Below, piece after piece: positions 1 to 7,665 of a stretch of 35,909 bases of DNA. The stretch spans positions 1 through 35,909 of the forward strand of contig NZ_JOEY01000072.1 of NCBI RefSeq assembly GCF_000718165.1, given 5' to 3'. Within the stretch, counting starts at the first letter, position 1, and the number at the start of each line of letters is the position of its first letter. A program made the position numbers and the translations under genes. This DNA is from Streptomyces fulvoviolaceus (GTDB taxonomy: Bacteria; Actinomycetota; Actinomycetes; Streptomycetales; Streptomycetaceae). The notes below the pieces were generated by a model that was not told where the DNA came from, searched no databases, and worked only from the letters and a program-made list of their open reading frames with translations.

Positions 1-1
1 C

Positions 2-541
2 CGCCCCGCCCCCGCGCCCCCCGTACTCCCCGCCGACCGCCTCCGCGAGGAGCGTGCCGAGGCCCTGCTGCTCCAGCAGGCCCACGGACTCGTCGCCCCC
101 GGCCACGGCGCGGCACCCCTGCGCCTGCACATCTCCGACACCATCCGTGACATCACCGACGGCGTGATCGAACTGGAGGAGGCGGTGCGCGACCGCCTCG
201 GGCTGGGCCGGGCCCGCCGCGTGACCGTGCCCGAGCGGCTGCGTCGTATCGCCGGCCTGCTCGATGACATCGCCGCCGACCCCGTGCTCGCCGCGCACGT
301 GCGGGACGAGACCCGGCGGATGGCCCGGCGCTGCGCCCGCGCCCTGGGGGACACCGAGACCGTCGTCCGTGTCTCCGGCCGCTGCCCCTGGTGCGACTCC
401 GTCTCGCTGCGGGCCTTCCCGGACCGCGCGGCCGTCCTCTGTGTGAACCCGGCCTGCCGCTGCTCGGTGCCGGACTGCGGCTGCCACGACGACCCGGCCT
501 ACCGGCACGCCTGGAACGAGGGGGAGTGGAGCCGCCGATGA
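2..541 (+). CDS. Partial zinc-finger-like conserved protein (5' end outside window)
   Basis: The reading frame is open from the window edge to TGA 539-541, so only the last 179 residues are visible; a GTG at 164 is internal. The N-terminal half is helical and charged. The C-terminal third is Cys-rich: a CPWC pair, a CVNPACRC stretch and a CGC followed by His-Asp, suggesting one or two zinc-binding sites. Its stop overlaps the ATG of a small helix-turn-helix gene (ATGA), so the two are translationally coupled. Pairs of this kind occur in actinobacterial phages and integrative elements. I do not recognise a specific function. DNA or RNA binding is an inference from the Cys pattern and the neighbour only. 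Confidence 0.7.
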   Translation, partial: RPAPAPPVLPADRLREERAEALLLQQAHGLVAPGHGAAPLRLHISDTIRDITDGVIELEEAVRDRLGLGRARRVTVPERLRRIAGLLDDIAADPVLAAHVRDETRRMARRCARALGDTETVVRVSGRCPWCDSVSLRAFPDRAAVLCVNPACRCSVPDCGCHDDPAYRHAWNEGEWSRR

Positions 542-744
542 AGCCGGTGAAGACCGAACTGCCGACGCTCATCCCCGCCCCCCTCGCCGCCCGGGAGGTC
601 GGCGTCGCCCCCGCGACCATCCGCAAGTGGGTCCAGCTCGGCCGTCTCGAGGCGGCGGGCAAGGCGGGGCGCGCCCAACTGTTCCGGCTGGAGGACGTGT
701 TCGCCGCGGAGCGCGCGGCCCGCGGCGGCCGACACGCACAGTGA
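538..744 (+). CDS. Small helix-turn-helix (MerR/excisionase-like) DNA-binding protein
   Basis: This 68-residue protein starts at ATG 538, overlapping the upstream stop. Residues 14-50 look like a winged helix-turn-helix of the MerR/excisionase type: a helix with AAREVGV, then the recognition helix PATIRKWVQLGRL, then a short wing and the FRLEDVF segment typical of these 'pick up a marker, bind DNA' domains. A longer reading starting at 391 exists, but it would overlap the upstream gene by 150 bases and adds no recognisable domain. Likely role: a DNA-binding accessory or regulator working with the upstream zinc-finger-like protein, possibly part of a prophage remnant. The function is inferred from the fold only. 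Confidence 0.7.
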   Translation: MKPVKTELPTLIPAPLAAREVGVAPATIRKWVQLGRLEAAGKAGRAQLFRLEDVFAAERAARGGRHAQ

Positions 745-1131
745 TTCGATCATGACGATCTCGTCGCAGCCGCGACTACTTTCCGCGACTTGACAAATGA
801 GCTGCGTGAGCAAATGGGCGGTCACTCTCCGGGGTGGCCGCCTATACACGTTCTGTATACATGTGTTGCCCGCGTGACCTCGATAACAAGTCTGTGAAGG
901 AGTTGCGGAACGTAAGTAAGTGCGGGTTAAGGTGCGTTCAAAGTATTTGAATGAGACATCAGTCCGTTAGACGTACACATGTTCCGCAACGGACGGTCGA
1001 GGTTCCCGGGTATCGAGGGGGGCACGTGTCACTGGCGACACGGGCCATGGATGCCATGGGAGACGGGCTGGGGGCTCGTCGCACTCGGTGATGTCGACGT
1101 ACACCCTTGACAGCTCCTGGGGGGGCTTTCC
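745..1131 (+). promoter_or_regulatory. Gene-free region upstream of the glycan operon with nested inverted repeats
   Basis: No coding signal is seen in these 387 bases, and positions 770-1000 are visibly more AT-rich than the flanks. Inverted repeats: TATACA/TGTATA (843-848/854-859), TTCAAA-GTA-TTTGAA (937-951), GTTGCGGAAC (902-911) against GTTCCGCAAC (981-990), and CGTGTC/GACACG (1025-1030/1037-1042). A TTGACA lies at 790-795 but has no good -10 box at 16-18 bp. The region most likely holds the promoter and operators of the operon starting at 1132, possibly bound by a regulator encoded elsewhere. Regulatory function is inferred. Confidence 0.5.
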
Positions 1132-2295
1132 TTGAGATCTCTGTCCATCGTCATCCCTGCGCTCAACGAGGCCGAGAACCTGCCGACGGTCATGGCATCC
1201 GTCCCGCGCCGAGAACTGGCGGAAGCGGGCTGGGAGGTCGAGGTCATCGTCGTCGACAACGCCTCCACCGACGACACCGCCGCGGTGGCCCGGTCGCTGG
1301 GCGCCATCGTCGTCCCGCAGCCCATGCGCGGTTACGGCAACGCCTACCAGGCCGGGTTCGACGCGGCCGCCGGCGACGTGATCGCCACGGGTGACGCCGA
1401 CTGCACGTACCCGTTCGACGCGCTGCCGCACCTGCTGCACATCATGGACGCCCGACAGGCGGAGTTCATGACCACGAACCGTCTGGGCGTGGAGAACCGG
1501 CAGGCCATGAAGCCGTCCCACACCGTCGCCAACCATGCGCTCAGCGCCCTCAGCCGGGCCCTGTTCCGCAACGGCCTGCGCGACTCGCAGTCCGGCATGT
1601 GGATCTTCCAGCGGCATGTGTGGGCGGCGATCGACGTCCGCTCGCCGGGCATGGCCTTCTCCCAGGAGATCAAGAACGCGGCGACCCGGGCCGGCTTCCG
1701 CTGCCTGGAGGTGCCCATCGAGTACCGGGTACGCGGCGGCGAGGTCAAGCTGAACGCGCTGCCCGACGGGGTCGCCAACCTGCGCCAGCTGTTCGAGCAC
1801 AAGATCCGGGACAATCGTTTCCGCAACACCCCCGCGCGCATGGTCCCGCTGGCGGAGATGGCCCGCGCCAACGCCGCCGCCGAGCGCGCCGCCGAGGCCG
1901 CCGAGCGAGCCGTGGCCGCGGTGGAGCAGCTTGCCGTGGTGGAGGCGCTCGTCGCGGCGGAGCAGCTCAACGGCAAGACGGAGCAGCAGCTCAACGGCAA
2001 GACGGAGCAGCAGCTCAACGGCAAGACGACGTCGGTGTCGAAGCGGGAGGGAGCCACGGCTTCCGAGCTCGACGAGTCCGACGAGTCCGACGGCGGCCCG
2101 GCCGCCGGGCAGAGCTCCGTCGACGAGGCCGAGTTCGGGTCCTCCGGGGTGGAGGACTTCGACGACTCGGAGGCGCTGCAGTCCGAGCTCGACGCCTCGG
2201 CCATGGACGAGTTCGAGGCCAAGGCGATGCTGCCGTCGCTGGCTTCCCTGCCGGGGCAGCGCCATTCCGATGAGGTACCCCTGGAACTGGCGTGA
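1132..2295 (+). CDS. GT2 glycosyltransferase, polyprenyl-phosphate-sugar synthase type, with acidic repeat tail
   Basis: A 387-residue protein starting at TTG 1132; the family's N-terminal strand SIVIPALNEAEN begins at residue 5, which fixes the start. Residues 1-235 form a GT-A domain: VDNASTDD near 41-48, a DxD-like GDAD at 87-90 and DSQSGMW at 151-157, the arrangement of dolichyl/polyprenyl-phosphate mannose or glucose synthases. No membrane segment is present. Likely reaction: transfer of a hexose from a nucleotide sugar to polyprenyl phosphate on the inner face of the membrane, giving a lipid donor for a GT-C enzyme such as the product of 4136-6529. Residues 240-387 are not part of the enzyme fold. 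They comprise an Ala/Glu-rich probable helix, a tandem EQQLNGKT repeat (277-299) and an acidic Ser/Asp/Glu-rich tail. The gene ends in a GTGA overlap with the next. The sugar is unknown. Confidence 0.85.
   Translation: MRSLSIVIPALNEAENLPTVMASVPRRELAEAGWEVEVIVVDNASTDDTAAVARSLGAIVVPQPMRGYGNAYQAGFDAAAGDVIATGDADCTYPFDALPHLLHIMDARQAEFMTTNRLGVENRQAMKPSHTVANHALSALSRALFRNGLRDSQSGMWIFQRHVWAAIDVRSPGMAFSQEIKNAATRAGFRCLEVPIEYRVRGGEVKLNALPDGVANLRQLFEHKIRDNRFRNTPARMVPLAEMARANAAAERAAEAAERAVAAVEQLAVVEALVAAEQLNGKTEQQLNGKTEQQLNGKTTSVSKREGATASELDESDESDGGPAAGQSSVDEAEFGSSGVEDFDDSEALQSELDASAMDEFEAKAMLPSLASLPGQRHSDEVPLELA
1960..2028 (+). repeat. In-frame 24-bp tandem repeat, about 2.9 copies
   Basis: Two perfect 24-bp copies (1981-2004 and 2005-2028) are preceded by a copy lacking one CAG codon (1960-1980). 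Each encodes EQQLNGKT (EQLNGKT in the short copy). It lies in the non-catalytic tail of the GT2 protein and is in frame, so copy-number change would alter length without a frameshift. Confidence 0.9.
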
Positions 2296-2981
2296 GCGAG
2301 ACGCCGTACGGGTCGGAGCCGGGTCGGCGCGCCCCTGAGGGCGGACCGGACCGGCAGGCCCACGGCCACGAGGCCGGGCCGAGCTGGGCGGGCCGGGAGA
2401 CCGGGCCGGGCCGGCAGGGCGGCCGGAACTCCGAGCCGGACCCCGGTGTCCGGGATACCGAACCGGGTTCGTCCGGTGAGGAAGCCGTGTCGCGACGGCG
2501 GTCCCGGGGGAGCGGCGCGGGCCGGGAGGCCGGTCAGCGCCGGCGCGGCGGCTCGCGAGGGCCGCTGCGCGGTGTGGTCGGTCTCGTGGCCGCCGTGCTC
2601 CTCGTGTGCGGCGTCGGGGCCGGCGCCTGGGCGGTGCCCGGGGTGCGGTCCGTGCTCAAGGACTCCTTCACCGAGCGTCAGCAGGCCTACATCGAGTTGT
2701 ACTTCGGCAAGGAGCCGTTCTTCGACGGCGACGAACTCGTCGTACCGCTGGAAGTCGTCGAGCACGGCGACACCGGTGGCAAGCACAAGGTCCGGGCGTG
2801 GGCCGAGGACGCCAAGGGCAAGCGCCTGGCCATCGGCACGGAAACGGTCACCACCAAGCCGGGCGCCCTGATCGGCGTCGACGTCCGGCTGCGCCTCAAG
2901 GGCAAGGGGAAGAGCAAGGCGGACCTGGTCGAGGTGACGCTGCCCGGGCACGAGCAGCGCCTCCGGATGCACCTGCGCTGA
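2292..2981 (+). CDS. Single-pass membrane-anchored protein of the glycan operon
   Basis: A 229-residue protein starting at GTG 2292, overlapping the GT2 stop. Residues 1-90 are Gly/Pro/Arg-rich and probably disordered in the cytoplasm, ending in a basic cluster. Residues about 92-114 form one transmembrane helix. Residues 120-229 would lie outside the membrane and begin with FTERQQAYIELYF, followed by alternating strands that look like a small Ig-like beta domain. The ELYF-type opening reminds me of the C-terminal domain of DUF1616-type membrane proteins found in archaeal and actinobacterial glycan loci, but this is recall and not a search result. Possible role: an accessory factor for the export or polymerisation machinery next to it. 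No catalytic motif is visible. Confidence 0.8.
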   Translation: MSETPYGSEPGRRAPEGGPDRQAHGHEAGPSWAGRETGPGRQGGRNSEPDPGVRDTEPGSSGEEAVSRRRSRGSGAGREAGQRRRGGSRGPLRGVVGLVAAVLLVCGVGAGAWAVPGVRSVLKDSFTERQQAYIELYFGKEPFFDGDELVVPLEVVEHGDTGGKHKVRAWAEDAKGKRLAIGTETVTTKPGALIGVDVRLRLKGKGKSKADLVEVTLPGHEQRLRMHLR

Positions 2982-3047
2982 CCGCCGCACCCACCGCCCA
3001 GCACCGCCCGCCCTGCCGAGCCGCACCAGTCACCCCCAGGAAGCCGC

Positions 3048-4139
3048 ATGCGTACCGTTGTCCAGATCACCCCCTACTACCCGCCCCACCTGGGCGGGCT
3101 CGAGCGCGTGGTCTCCAACCTCGCGCGGGAGCAGGCGAGACGGCACGACGTACGAGTTCTGACCACCTCCCTGGGGGCCGAGGGCGCACCACGCACCGCC
3201 CGGGAGGACGGCGTCGTGGTGCACCGGCACCGTGCCGTGGAGGTGGCGCACACCGCCATCGCCCCCGGGCTCGCCGCGCACCTGGCCAAAATGCCCCGCG
3301 CTGCGGTGCTCCATCTGCACTGCGCGCACGCCCTGCTGCCCGAGATGGTCGCCCTCGCCACCCGGCTGCGCGGCACCCGCTTCGTGCTGCACTTCCACCT
3401 CGACGTGGACGCCTCCGGCCCGCTGGGCGCCCTGCTGCCGCACTACAAGGAGCACGTCTTCGGCCGCGTCCTCAGATCCGCGGCCGGCGTCATCGCGCTG
3501 ACCGACGCCCAGGCGGCCTTCCTCACCGACACCTACCGGGTGCCCGCCGACCGCGTCCACGTCGTGCCCAACGGGGTCGGCGCCTCGTACTTCATGCCGC
3601 CCCGCGAGCCCGTGCCGGGACCGATGAACCTGCTGTACGTCGGCCGGCTCGGCGCCCAGAAGAACGTGGCCCGGCTGCTGGACGCCCTGCACCTGACCCG
3701 CCAGGACGTACGGCTGCGGATCGTCGGCGACGGCGAGCTGCGCGGCCGGCTGGAGGAGCAGGCCGCGCGCCTGGGGCTGCGGAACGTGGAGTTCAGCGGG
3801 GGACTGCTCGGCGAGGACCTGGTGAAGGCATACGCCGACGCCGACGCGTTCGTGCTGCCCTCGGACAAGGAGGGCATGCCGCTGGTCGTCCTGGAGGCCA
3901 TGGCCGCCGGGCTGCCCGTGGTCGCCACCGACGTGCCCGGCACCCGGGAACTGGTCGGGGGGACCGGCCTGCTGGCCGCGCCCGAGCCGGCCGCCCTCGC
4001 CACCGCCGTCGACACCCTCGCCGCCGATCTCACACTCAGAGCACGGCTGGCCCGTGCCAGTGCCGAGCGCTCCCGGAACTACTCCTGGGAGACCGTCGCC
4101 CAGCTCGTCGACGACGTCTACACCAAGGCCGGTCTGTGA
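3048..4139 (+). CDS. GT4-family glycosyltransferase (first of three)
   Basis: A 363-residue protein starting at ATG 3048, with AGGAAG five bases upstream. GT-B fold: the N-terminal domain opens with PYYPPHLGGLER (9-20), whose Gly-rich loop contacts the acceptor or phosphate. The C-terminal domain has VPNGVG (173-178), the VGRLGAQKN donor-domain strand (198-206) and the EX7E motif (E275 and E283) that positions the nucleotide sugar. It would transfer a sugar from a nucleotide donor to a growing lipid-linked glycan on the cytoplasmic side. The sugar and acceptor cannot be read from the sequence. Its stop overlaps the GTG of the next gene. Confidence 0.9.
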   Translation: MRTVVQITPYYPPHLGGLERVVSNLAREQARRHDVRVLTTSLGAEGAPRTAREDGVVVHRHRAVEVAHTAIAPGLAAHLAKMPRAAVLHLHCAHALLPEMVALATRLRGTRFVLHFHLDVDASGPLGALLPHYKEHVFGRVLRSAAGVIALTDAQAAFLTDTYRVPADRVHVVPNGVGASYFMPPREPVPGPMNLLYVGRLGAQKNVARLLDALHLTRQDVRLRIVGDGELRGRLEEQAARLGLRNVEFSGGLLGEDLVKAYADADAFVLPSDKEGMPLVVLEAMAAGLPVVATDVPGTRELVGGTGLLAAPEPAALATAVDTLAADLTLRARLARASAERSRNYSWETVAQLVDDVYTKAGL

Positions 4140-6529
4140 CGACGATGGACGACACCCTGGCGCTGCGCGTGGACGAGCCCGCCCCCGAGCCGGCCGCCGA
4201 CGAGGAACGGCCGAGCCGGGCCGCCGGCCCCCGGCGCCCCCTGATCAGCCGCCGCTTCGCCATCCTCCTCAGCCTCGCCCCGGTCAGCGTGATCGAACTG
4301 CTGCCCCAGTCGCCCGGAGCGCTGCAGACGCTCGCCGGGCTGTGGCTGCTGTTCGGCGCACCCGTGCTGCTGTGGCGTGGCATCACCGCGCGCATCGTGA
4401 CCACCGGGACCGCCGCGCTGCTGCTGTCGGTCGGGTTCACGGTGATGACGGACATCGTCGTCGCGCTCACCGTGAACACCGCGCTGCCGCCGCTCGGCGT
4501 CGAGCGTCCGCTGACCCGGCTGATCCTGACCGTCGCCACCGCGGGTGCCGTGCTCGTGCTCGGGGTGCTCGCGCCCGAGCCGCCACGCTCCGAGACGCCC
4601 CTGTGGCAGACGCTGCTCGCGGCCCGCGGCCTCAGACCCGTCGCCGCCGTCGGCGCACTCGCCCTCGTCCTCGCCGTGGCCGGACCCATCCGGCTCAACA
4701 ACGGCCTGGGCGGTGCCGTCAGCACCGTCGCCCTGGTCGTCGTGGCCGCCCTGATCTGTCTGCTTCTGCTGCGCCGGGCCCGCTACCCGGTCGAGGTCCT
4801 GGAGTTCGGCCTGTACTGCGCGTCGGCCGCGCTGCTGCTGATCACCTCGCTGCGCGGGCAGTTCATCACCGGCCACGACATCCAGAAGGAGTTCCTGTAC
4901 TTCCGGCTCGCCCTCGGCGGCGAGTACTGGGACATCAGCACGTACACCGACCCGTACAACGCCTGTCTGAGCATCACGCTGCTGCCGGTGAGCGTCTTCC
5001 AGCTCACCGCGCTCTCCGACACCGCGATCTTCAAGGTCGTCCTGCCGCTGCTGTTCGCCTTCACCCCGGTGCTGGTGCACCGCGCGGTGCGCAACGTGGC
5101 CCCGCGGGTGGTCGCGCTGATCTCGGCGATGTACTTCATCATCTTCCCGACGTTCCTCACCGACATGCCCTACCTCGGCCGCCAGGAGATCGCGTTCCTG
5201 CTGCTGGGCTGCGCCATGGTGGTGCTCACCGACTCGGACGGGTCGCTGCCGCTGCGCCGGATCGTGTTCGTCGTCCTGCTCGGTGGGATCGTGCTGTCGC
5301 ACTACTCCACGACGTACGTCGTCGTCGGCACCCTCGCGGTCTCCTACCTCCTGGACAAGGTGTGGCGGCTGGTGTCCCGGCGCGGACGGGAACGGGCGCG
5401 GCGAAAACGCCGCGAGGACCGGATGCTGTCCTTCCTCACCTGGTGGGTGGTGCTCGTGCCCGCCGCGCTCGCCCTGCTGTGGTCGGGCCCGCTCACCCAC
5501 ACCGGCGGCCAGCTGGAACGCACCCTCTCCTCGGTCGCCTCGGCCGTGCTCGGCGGTGAGTCGGAGTCCGGCTCCTCGGACACCGCGTACAGCATCCTCG
5601 GCGGCGAGAAGGTGCCCGCCACCGAGCGGCTGAAGGAGTACAAGGCGGACCTGCTGAAGCAGACCGCGGCCGAGCGCGGCGAGGGCGGCGACTACCTGCC
5701 GCTGAAGGAGGTCAACGGCCTGTCCACGCCCGTCGTCGAGGTCCCGACGATGAAGCTGACCCTGGTCGGCCGGGTCCTGGACGCCGTCGGCATCAGCGTG
5801 CCCGGCCTCAACGGCGGTCTCAGACAGGCGGCCGCGCTGTTCTTCCAGGTGATGGCGATGGCCGGGTTCGTGGTGGCACTGTGGGCGCGCCGCTCCGCGT
5901 TCCGGCCGGTGCGCGACCAGGTCACCATCGCGGCCGGCGCCTGGTTCATGGTCGCCGTCTTCACCCTCGTACCGCAGCTGTCGGTGGACTACAGCCTGCT
6001 GCGCGCCTTCCAGCAGGGCCTGTTCTTCTTCGCGCCGTTCCTCGCGACCGCCACCCTGTGGGCACTGCGCTGGGCCCGGCACCGGACCGTGCCGCTGGCC
6101 TGTGTGCTGCTGGCCGGGCTGCTGCTCGACCTGTCCGGAGTCGTGCCCAAGGTGCTGGGCGGCTATCCGGCGCAGGTGCAGCTGTCCAACTCCGGCCAGT
6201 ACTACTCCATCTACTACCCCCACGCGGAGGAGCGCAGGGCCGCGCTCTGGCTGGACGCACGGGTCGGGAAGGAGGGCACCGGGCTGGTGCAGACCGACCG
6301 GTTCAGCTACAGCCGGCTCCAGGCGCTGCTCACCCATCCCACCCTCGCCGACATCCACCCGGCCGCCCTGCGCAGCGACTCCTACGTGCTGCTGGGCACC
6401 ACGCCCACGCGCACGGGCAGGGTGACCGTCTTCTACGGGGGCGACCTCATCACGTACCAGTACCCGATGAAGGTCCTGGACTCCAGGGACCTCATCTACA
6501 GCAACGGGGGAGCGGTGATCTACCGATGA
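4136..6529 (+). CDS. Large polytopic membrane protein, DUF2206-like, candidate GT-C transferase or polymerase
   Basis: The GTG at 4136 gives 797 residues, overlaps the upstream stop (GTGA) and has AAGG seven bases upstream; ATG 4145 is an alternative. After a 40-residue cytoplasmic leader there are many hydrophobic segments covering most of residues 40-640, roughly a dozen or more helices. A long hydrophilic loop occupies about residues 465-545, and a soluble C-terminal domain covers about residues 680-797. GHDIQKEFLYF near residue 246 fits the conserved GHDI motif I associate with DUF2206 membrane proteins, known mainly from archaea. The acidic residues just after a membrane helix are reminiscent of the catalytic loop of GT-C enzymes. 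I infer use of the polyprenyl-phosphate sugar made by the GT2, or Wzy-like polymerisation. No other polymerase candidate lies in this operon. Confidence 0.8.
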   Translation: MTTMDDTLALRVDEPAPEPAADEERPSRAAGPRRPLISRRFAILLSLAPVSVIELLPQSPGALQTLAGLWLLFGAPVLLWRGITARIVTTGTAALLLSVGFTVMTDIVVALTVNTALPPLGVERPLTRLILTVATAGAVLVLGVLAPEPPRSETPLWQTLLAARGLRPVAAVGALALVLAVAGPIRLNNGLGGAVSTVALVVVAALICLLLLRRARYPVEVLEFGLYCASAALLLITSLRGQFITGHDIQKEFLYFRLALGGEYWDISTYTDPYNACLSITLLPVSVFQLTALSDTAIFKVVLPLLFAFTPVLVHRAVRNVAPRVVALISAMYFIIFPTFLTDMPYLGRQEIAFLLLGCAMVVLTDSDGSLPLRRIVFVVLLGGIVLSHYSTTYVVVGTLAVSYLLDKVWRLVSRRGRERARRKRREDRMLSFLTWWVVLVPAALALLWSGPLTHTGGQLERTLSSVASAVLGGESESGSSDTAYSILGGEKVPATERLKEYKADLLKQTAAERGEGGDYLPLKEVNGLSTPVVEVPTMKLTLVGRVLDAVGISVPGLNGGLRQAAALFFQVMAMAGFVVALWARRSAFRPVRDQVTIAAGAWFMVAVFTLVPQLSVDYSLLRAFQQGLFFFAPFLATATLWALRWARHRTVPLACVLLAGLLLDLSGVVPKVLGGYPAQVQLSNSGQYYSIYYPHAEERRAALWLDARVGKEGTGLVQTDRFSYSRLQALLTHPTLADIHPAALRSDSYVLLGTTPTRTGRVTVFYGGDLITYQYPMKVLDSRDLIYSNGGAVIYR

Positions 6530-7665
6530 GCACGAGGCCGCTGAGAGTTCTCCTGGTCAGCCACTACTACCCGCCGCACGTCGGCGGCATCGAGAACGTG
6601 GTGCGCCGCGAGGCCGAGGGCCTGGCCGCGCAGGGCAACGACGTCACCGTCGTCACCAGCGCCGGCCGTTCCTCCGTCACCGTCGAGCACGGTGTACGGG
6701 TGGTGCGCGTGGCCGCCTGGAACGGCACCGAACGCAAGGCCGGTGTGCCCTTCCCGGTGTTCTCGCCCGCGCTGGCGGCCGTCGCGCTGCGCTGGGCGCG
6801 CCACGCGGACGCCGTCCACATCCACGACTGCCTCTACCTCAGCTCATGGGCCGCCGGCCTGGCCGCGAAGCTGACCCGCACCCCGTACGTCCTCACCCAA
6901 CACGTGGCCGTCGTCGACCACCCCTCCGGTCTGGTCCGGGCCGTGCAGCGCGTGGTGTACGGCGTGGCCGGCCGGGCCCTGCTGCGCGGCGCCCGGGCGG
7001 TGTTCACGCTGAACTCCTCGGTCGCCGGCTTCGTGGAGACGTACGGCGCACGCCGCCGCCACCATCTCGCCAACGGCGTGGACACCGACCGCTTCCGCCC
7101 CGCGGCCTCCGCCGCCGAACGCGCGCGGGCCCGCGAGCGGTTCGCCCTGCCCGCCGACCGTGTCCTCGTCCTGTTCGTCGGCCGGCTCGTCCCCAAGAAG
7201 GGGTACGACCTGCTGCTCGCCGCCCACACCCCCGACGCCGGCTACGACCTGGTGTTCTCCGGGGGCGGCGACACCGAGGCCCTGGCCGGCCGGGCGGGCG
7301 TCCACCACCTCGGCGCGCTGGACCCGGAGGCCGTCGCCGAGGCCTACCGGGCCTGCGACGTCTTCGCGCTGCCCTCGACCGCCGAGGGGTTCCCGCTCAC
7401 CGTCCAGGAGGCCATGGCCTCCGGACTGCCGGTGGTCACCACCGACGACCCGGGCTACTCCCCCTACGCGCTCGACCGCGACCAGGTGTCCCTGCTGCCG
7501 CGCGAGGTGCCCGTCCTGGCCGCCGAACTGCGTGCGCTGGCGGCCGATCCGGAACGGCGCTCGCGCATGGGGACGTACTCCCGTACGTACGCGGAGAAGG
7601 CCTTCGCCTGGGACGACCACGTACGGACCCTGCTGGAGCACTACGGCGGCGGTGACCGCAGGTGA
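6526..7665 (+). CDS. GT4-family glycosyltransferase (second)
   Basis: A 379-residue protein starting at ATG 6526, overlapping the preceding stop (ATGA). It opens with SHYYPPHVGGIENVVRREA (12-30), closely resembling the other two GT4 proteins of this operon, so they probably share an ancestor. The donor domain has FVGRLVPKKGYD (217-228) and an EX7E motif at E287 and E295. VHIHD (97-101) and the following loop fit the acceptor-facing part of the fold. Predicted soluble or membrane-associated enzyme adding one sugar to the lipid-linked repeat unit. Its TGA overlaps the GTG of the flippase gene, so the stoichiometry is probably coupled. Confidence 0.9.
   Translation: MSTRPLRVLLVSHYYPPHVGGIENVVRREAEGLAAQGNDVTVVTSAGRSSVTVEHGVRVVRVAAWNGTERKAGVPFPVFSPALAAVALRWARHADAVHIHDCLYLSSWAAGLAAKLTRTPYVLTQHVAVVDHPSGLVRAVQRVVYGVAGRALLRGARAVFTLNSSVAGFVETYGARRRHHLANGVDTDRFRPAASAAERARARERFALPADRVLVLFVGRLVPKKGYDLLLAAHTPDAGYDLVFSGGGDTEALAGRAGVHHLGALDPEAVAEAYRACDVFALPSTAEGFPLTVQEAMASGLPVVTTDDPGYSPYALDRDQVSLLPREVPVLAAELRALAADPERRSRMGTYSRTYAEKAFAWDDHVRTLLEHYGGGDRR

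Noticed and set aside
1107..1112. TTGACA just before the GT2 gene as a -35 box
   Set aside because: The TTG start codon is only 19 bases downstream, leaving no room for a -10 box and a leader, apart from a leaderless transcript.
1960..2028. CRISPR-like repeat
   Set aside because: The copies are contiguous without spacers, in frame and inside a coding region; this is a protein-coding tandem repeat.
2606..6529. A 1307-codon open frame read as one giant protein
   Set aside because: Its first 510 codons lie out of frame over two well-supported genes and show only Arg/Pro/Ala-rich shadow sequence. The real gene is the last part, from GTG 4136.
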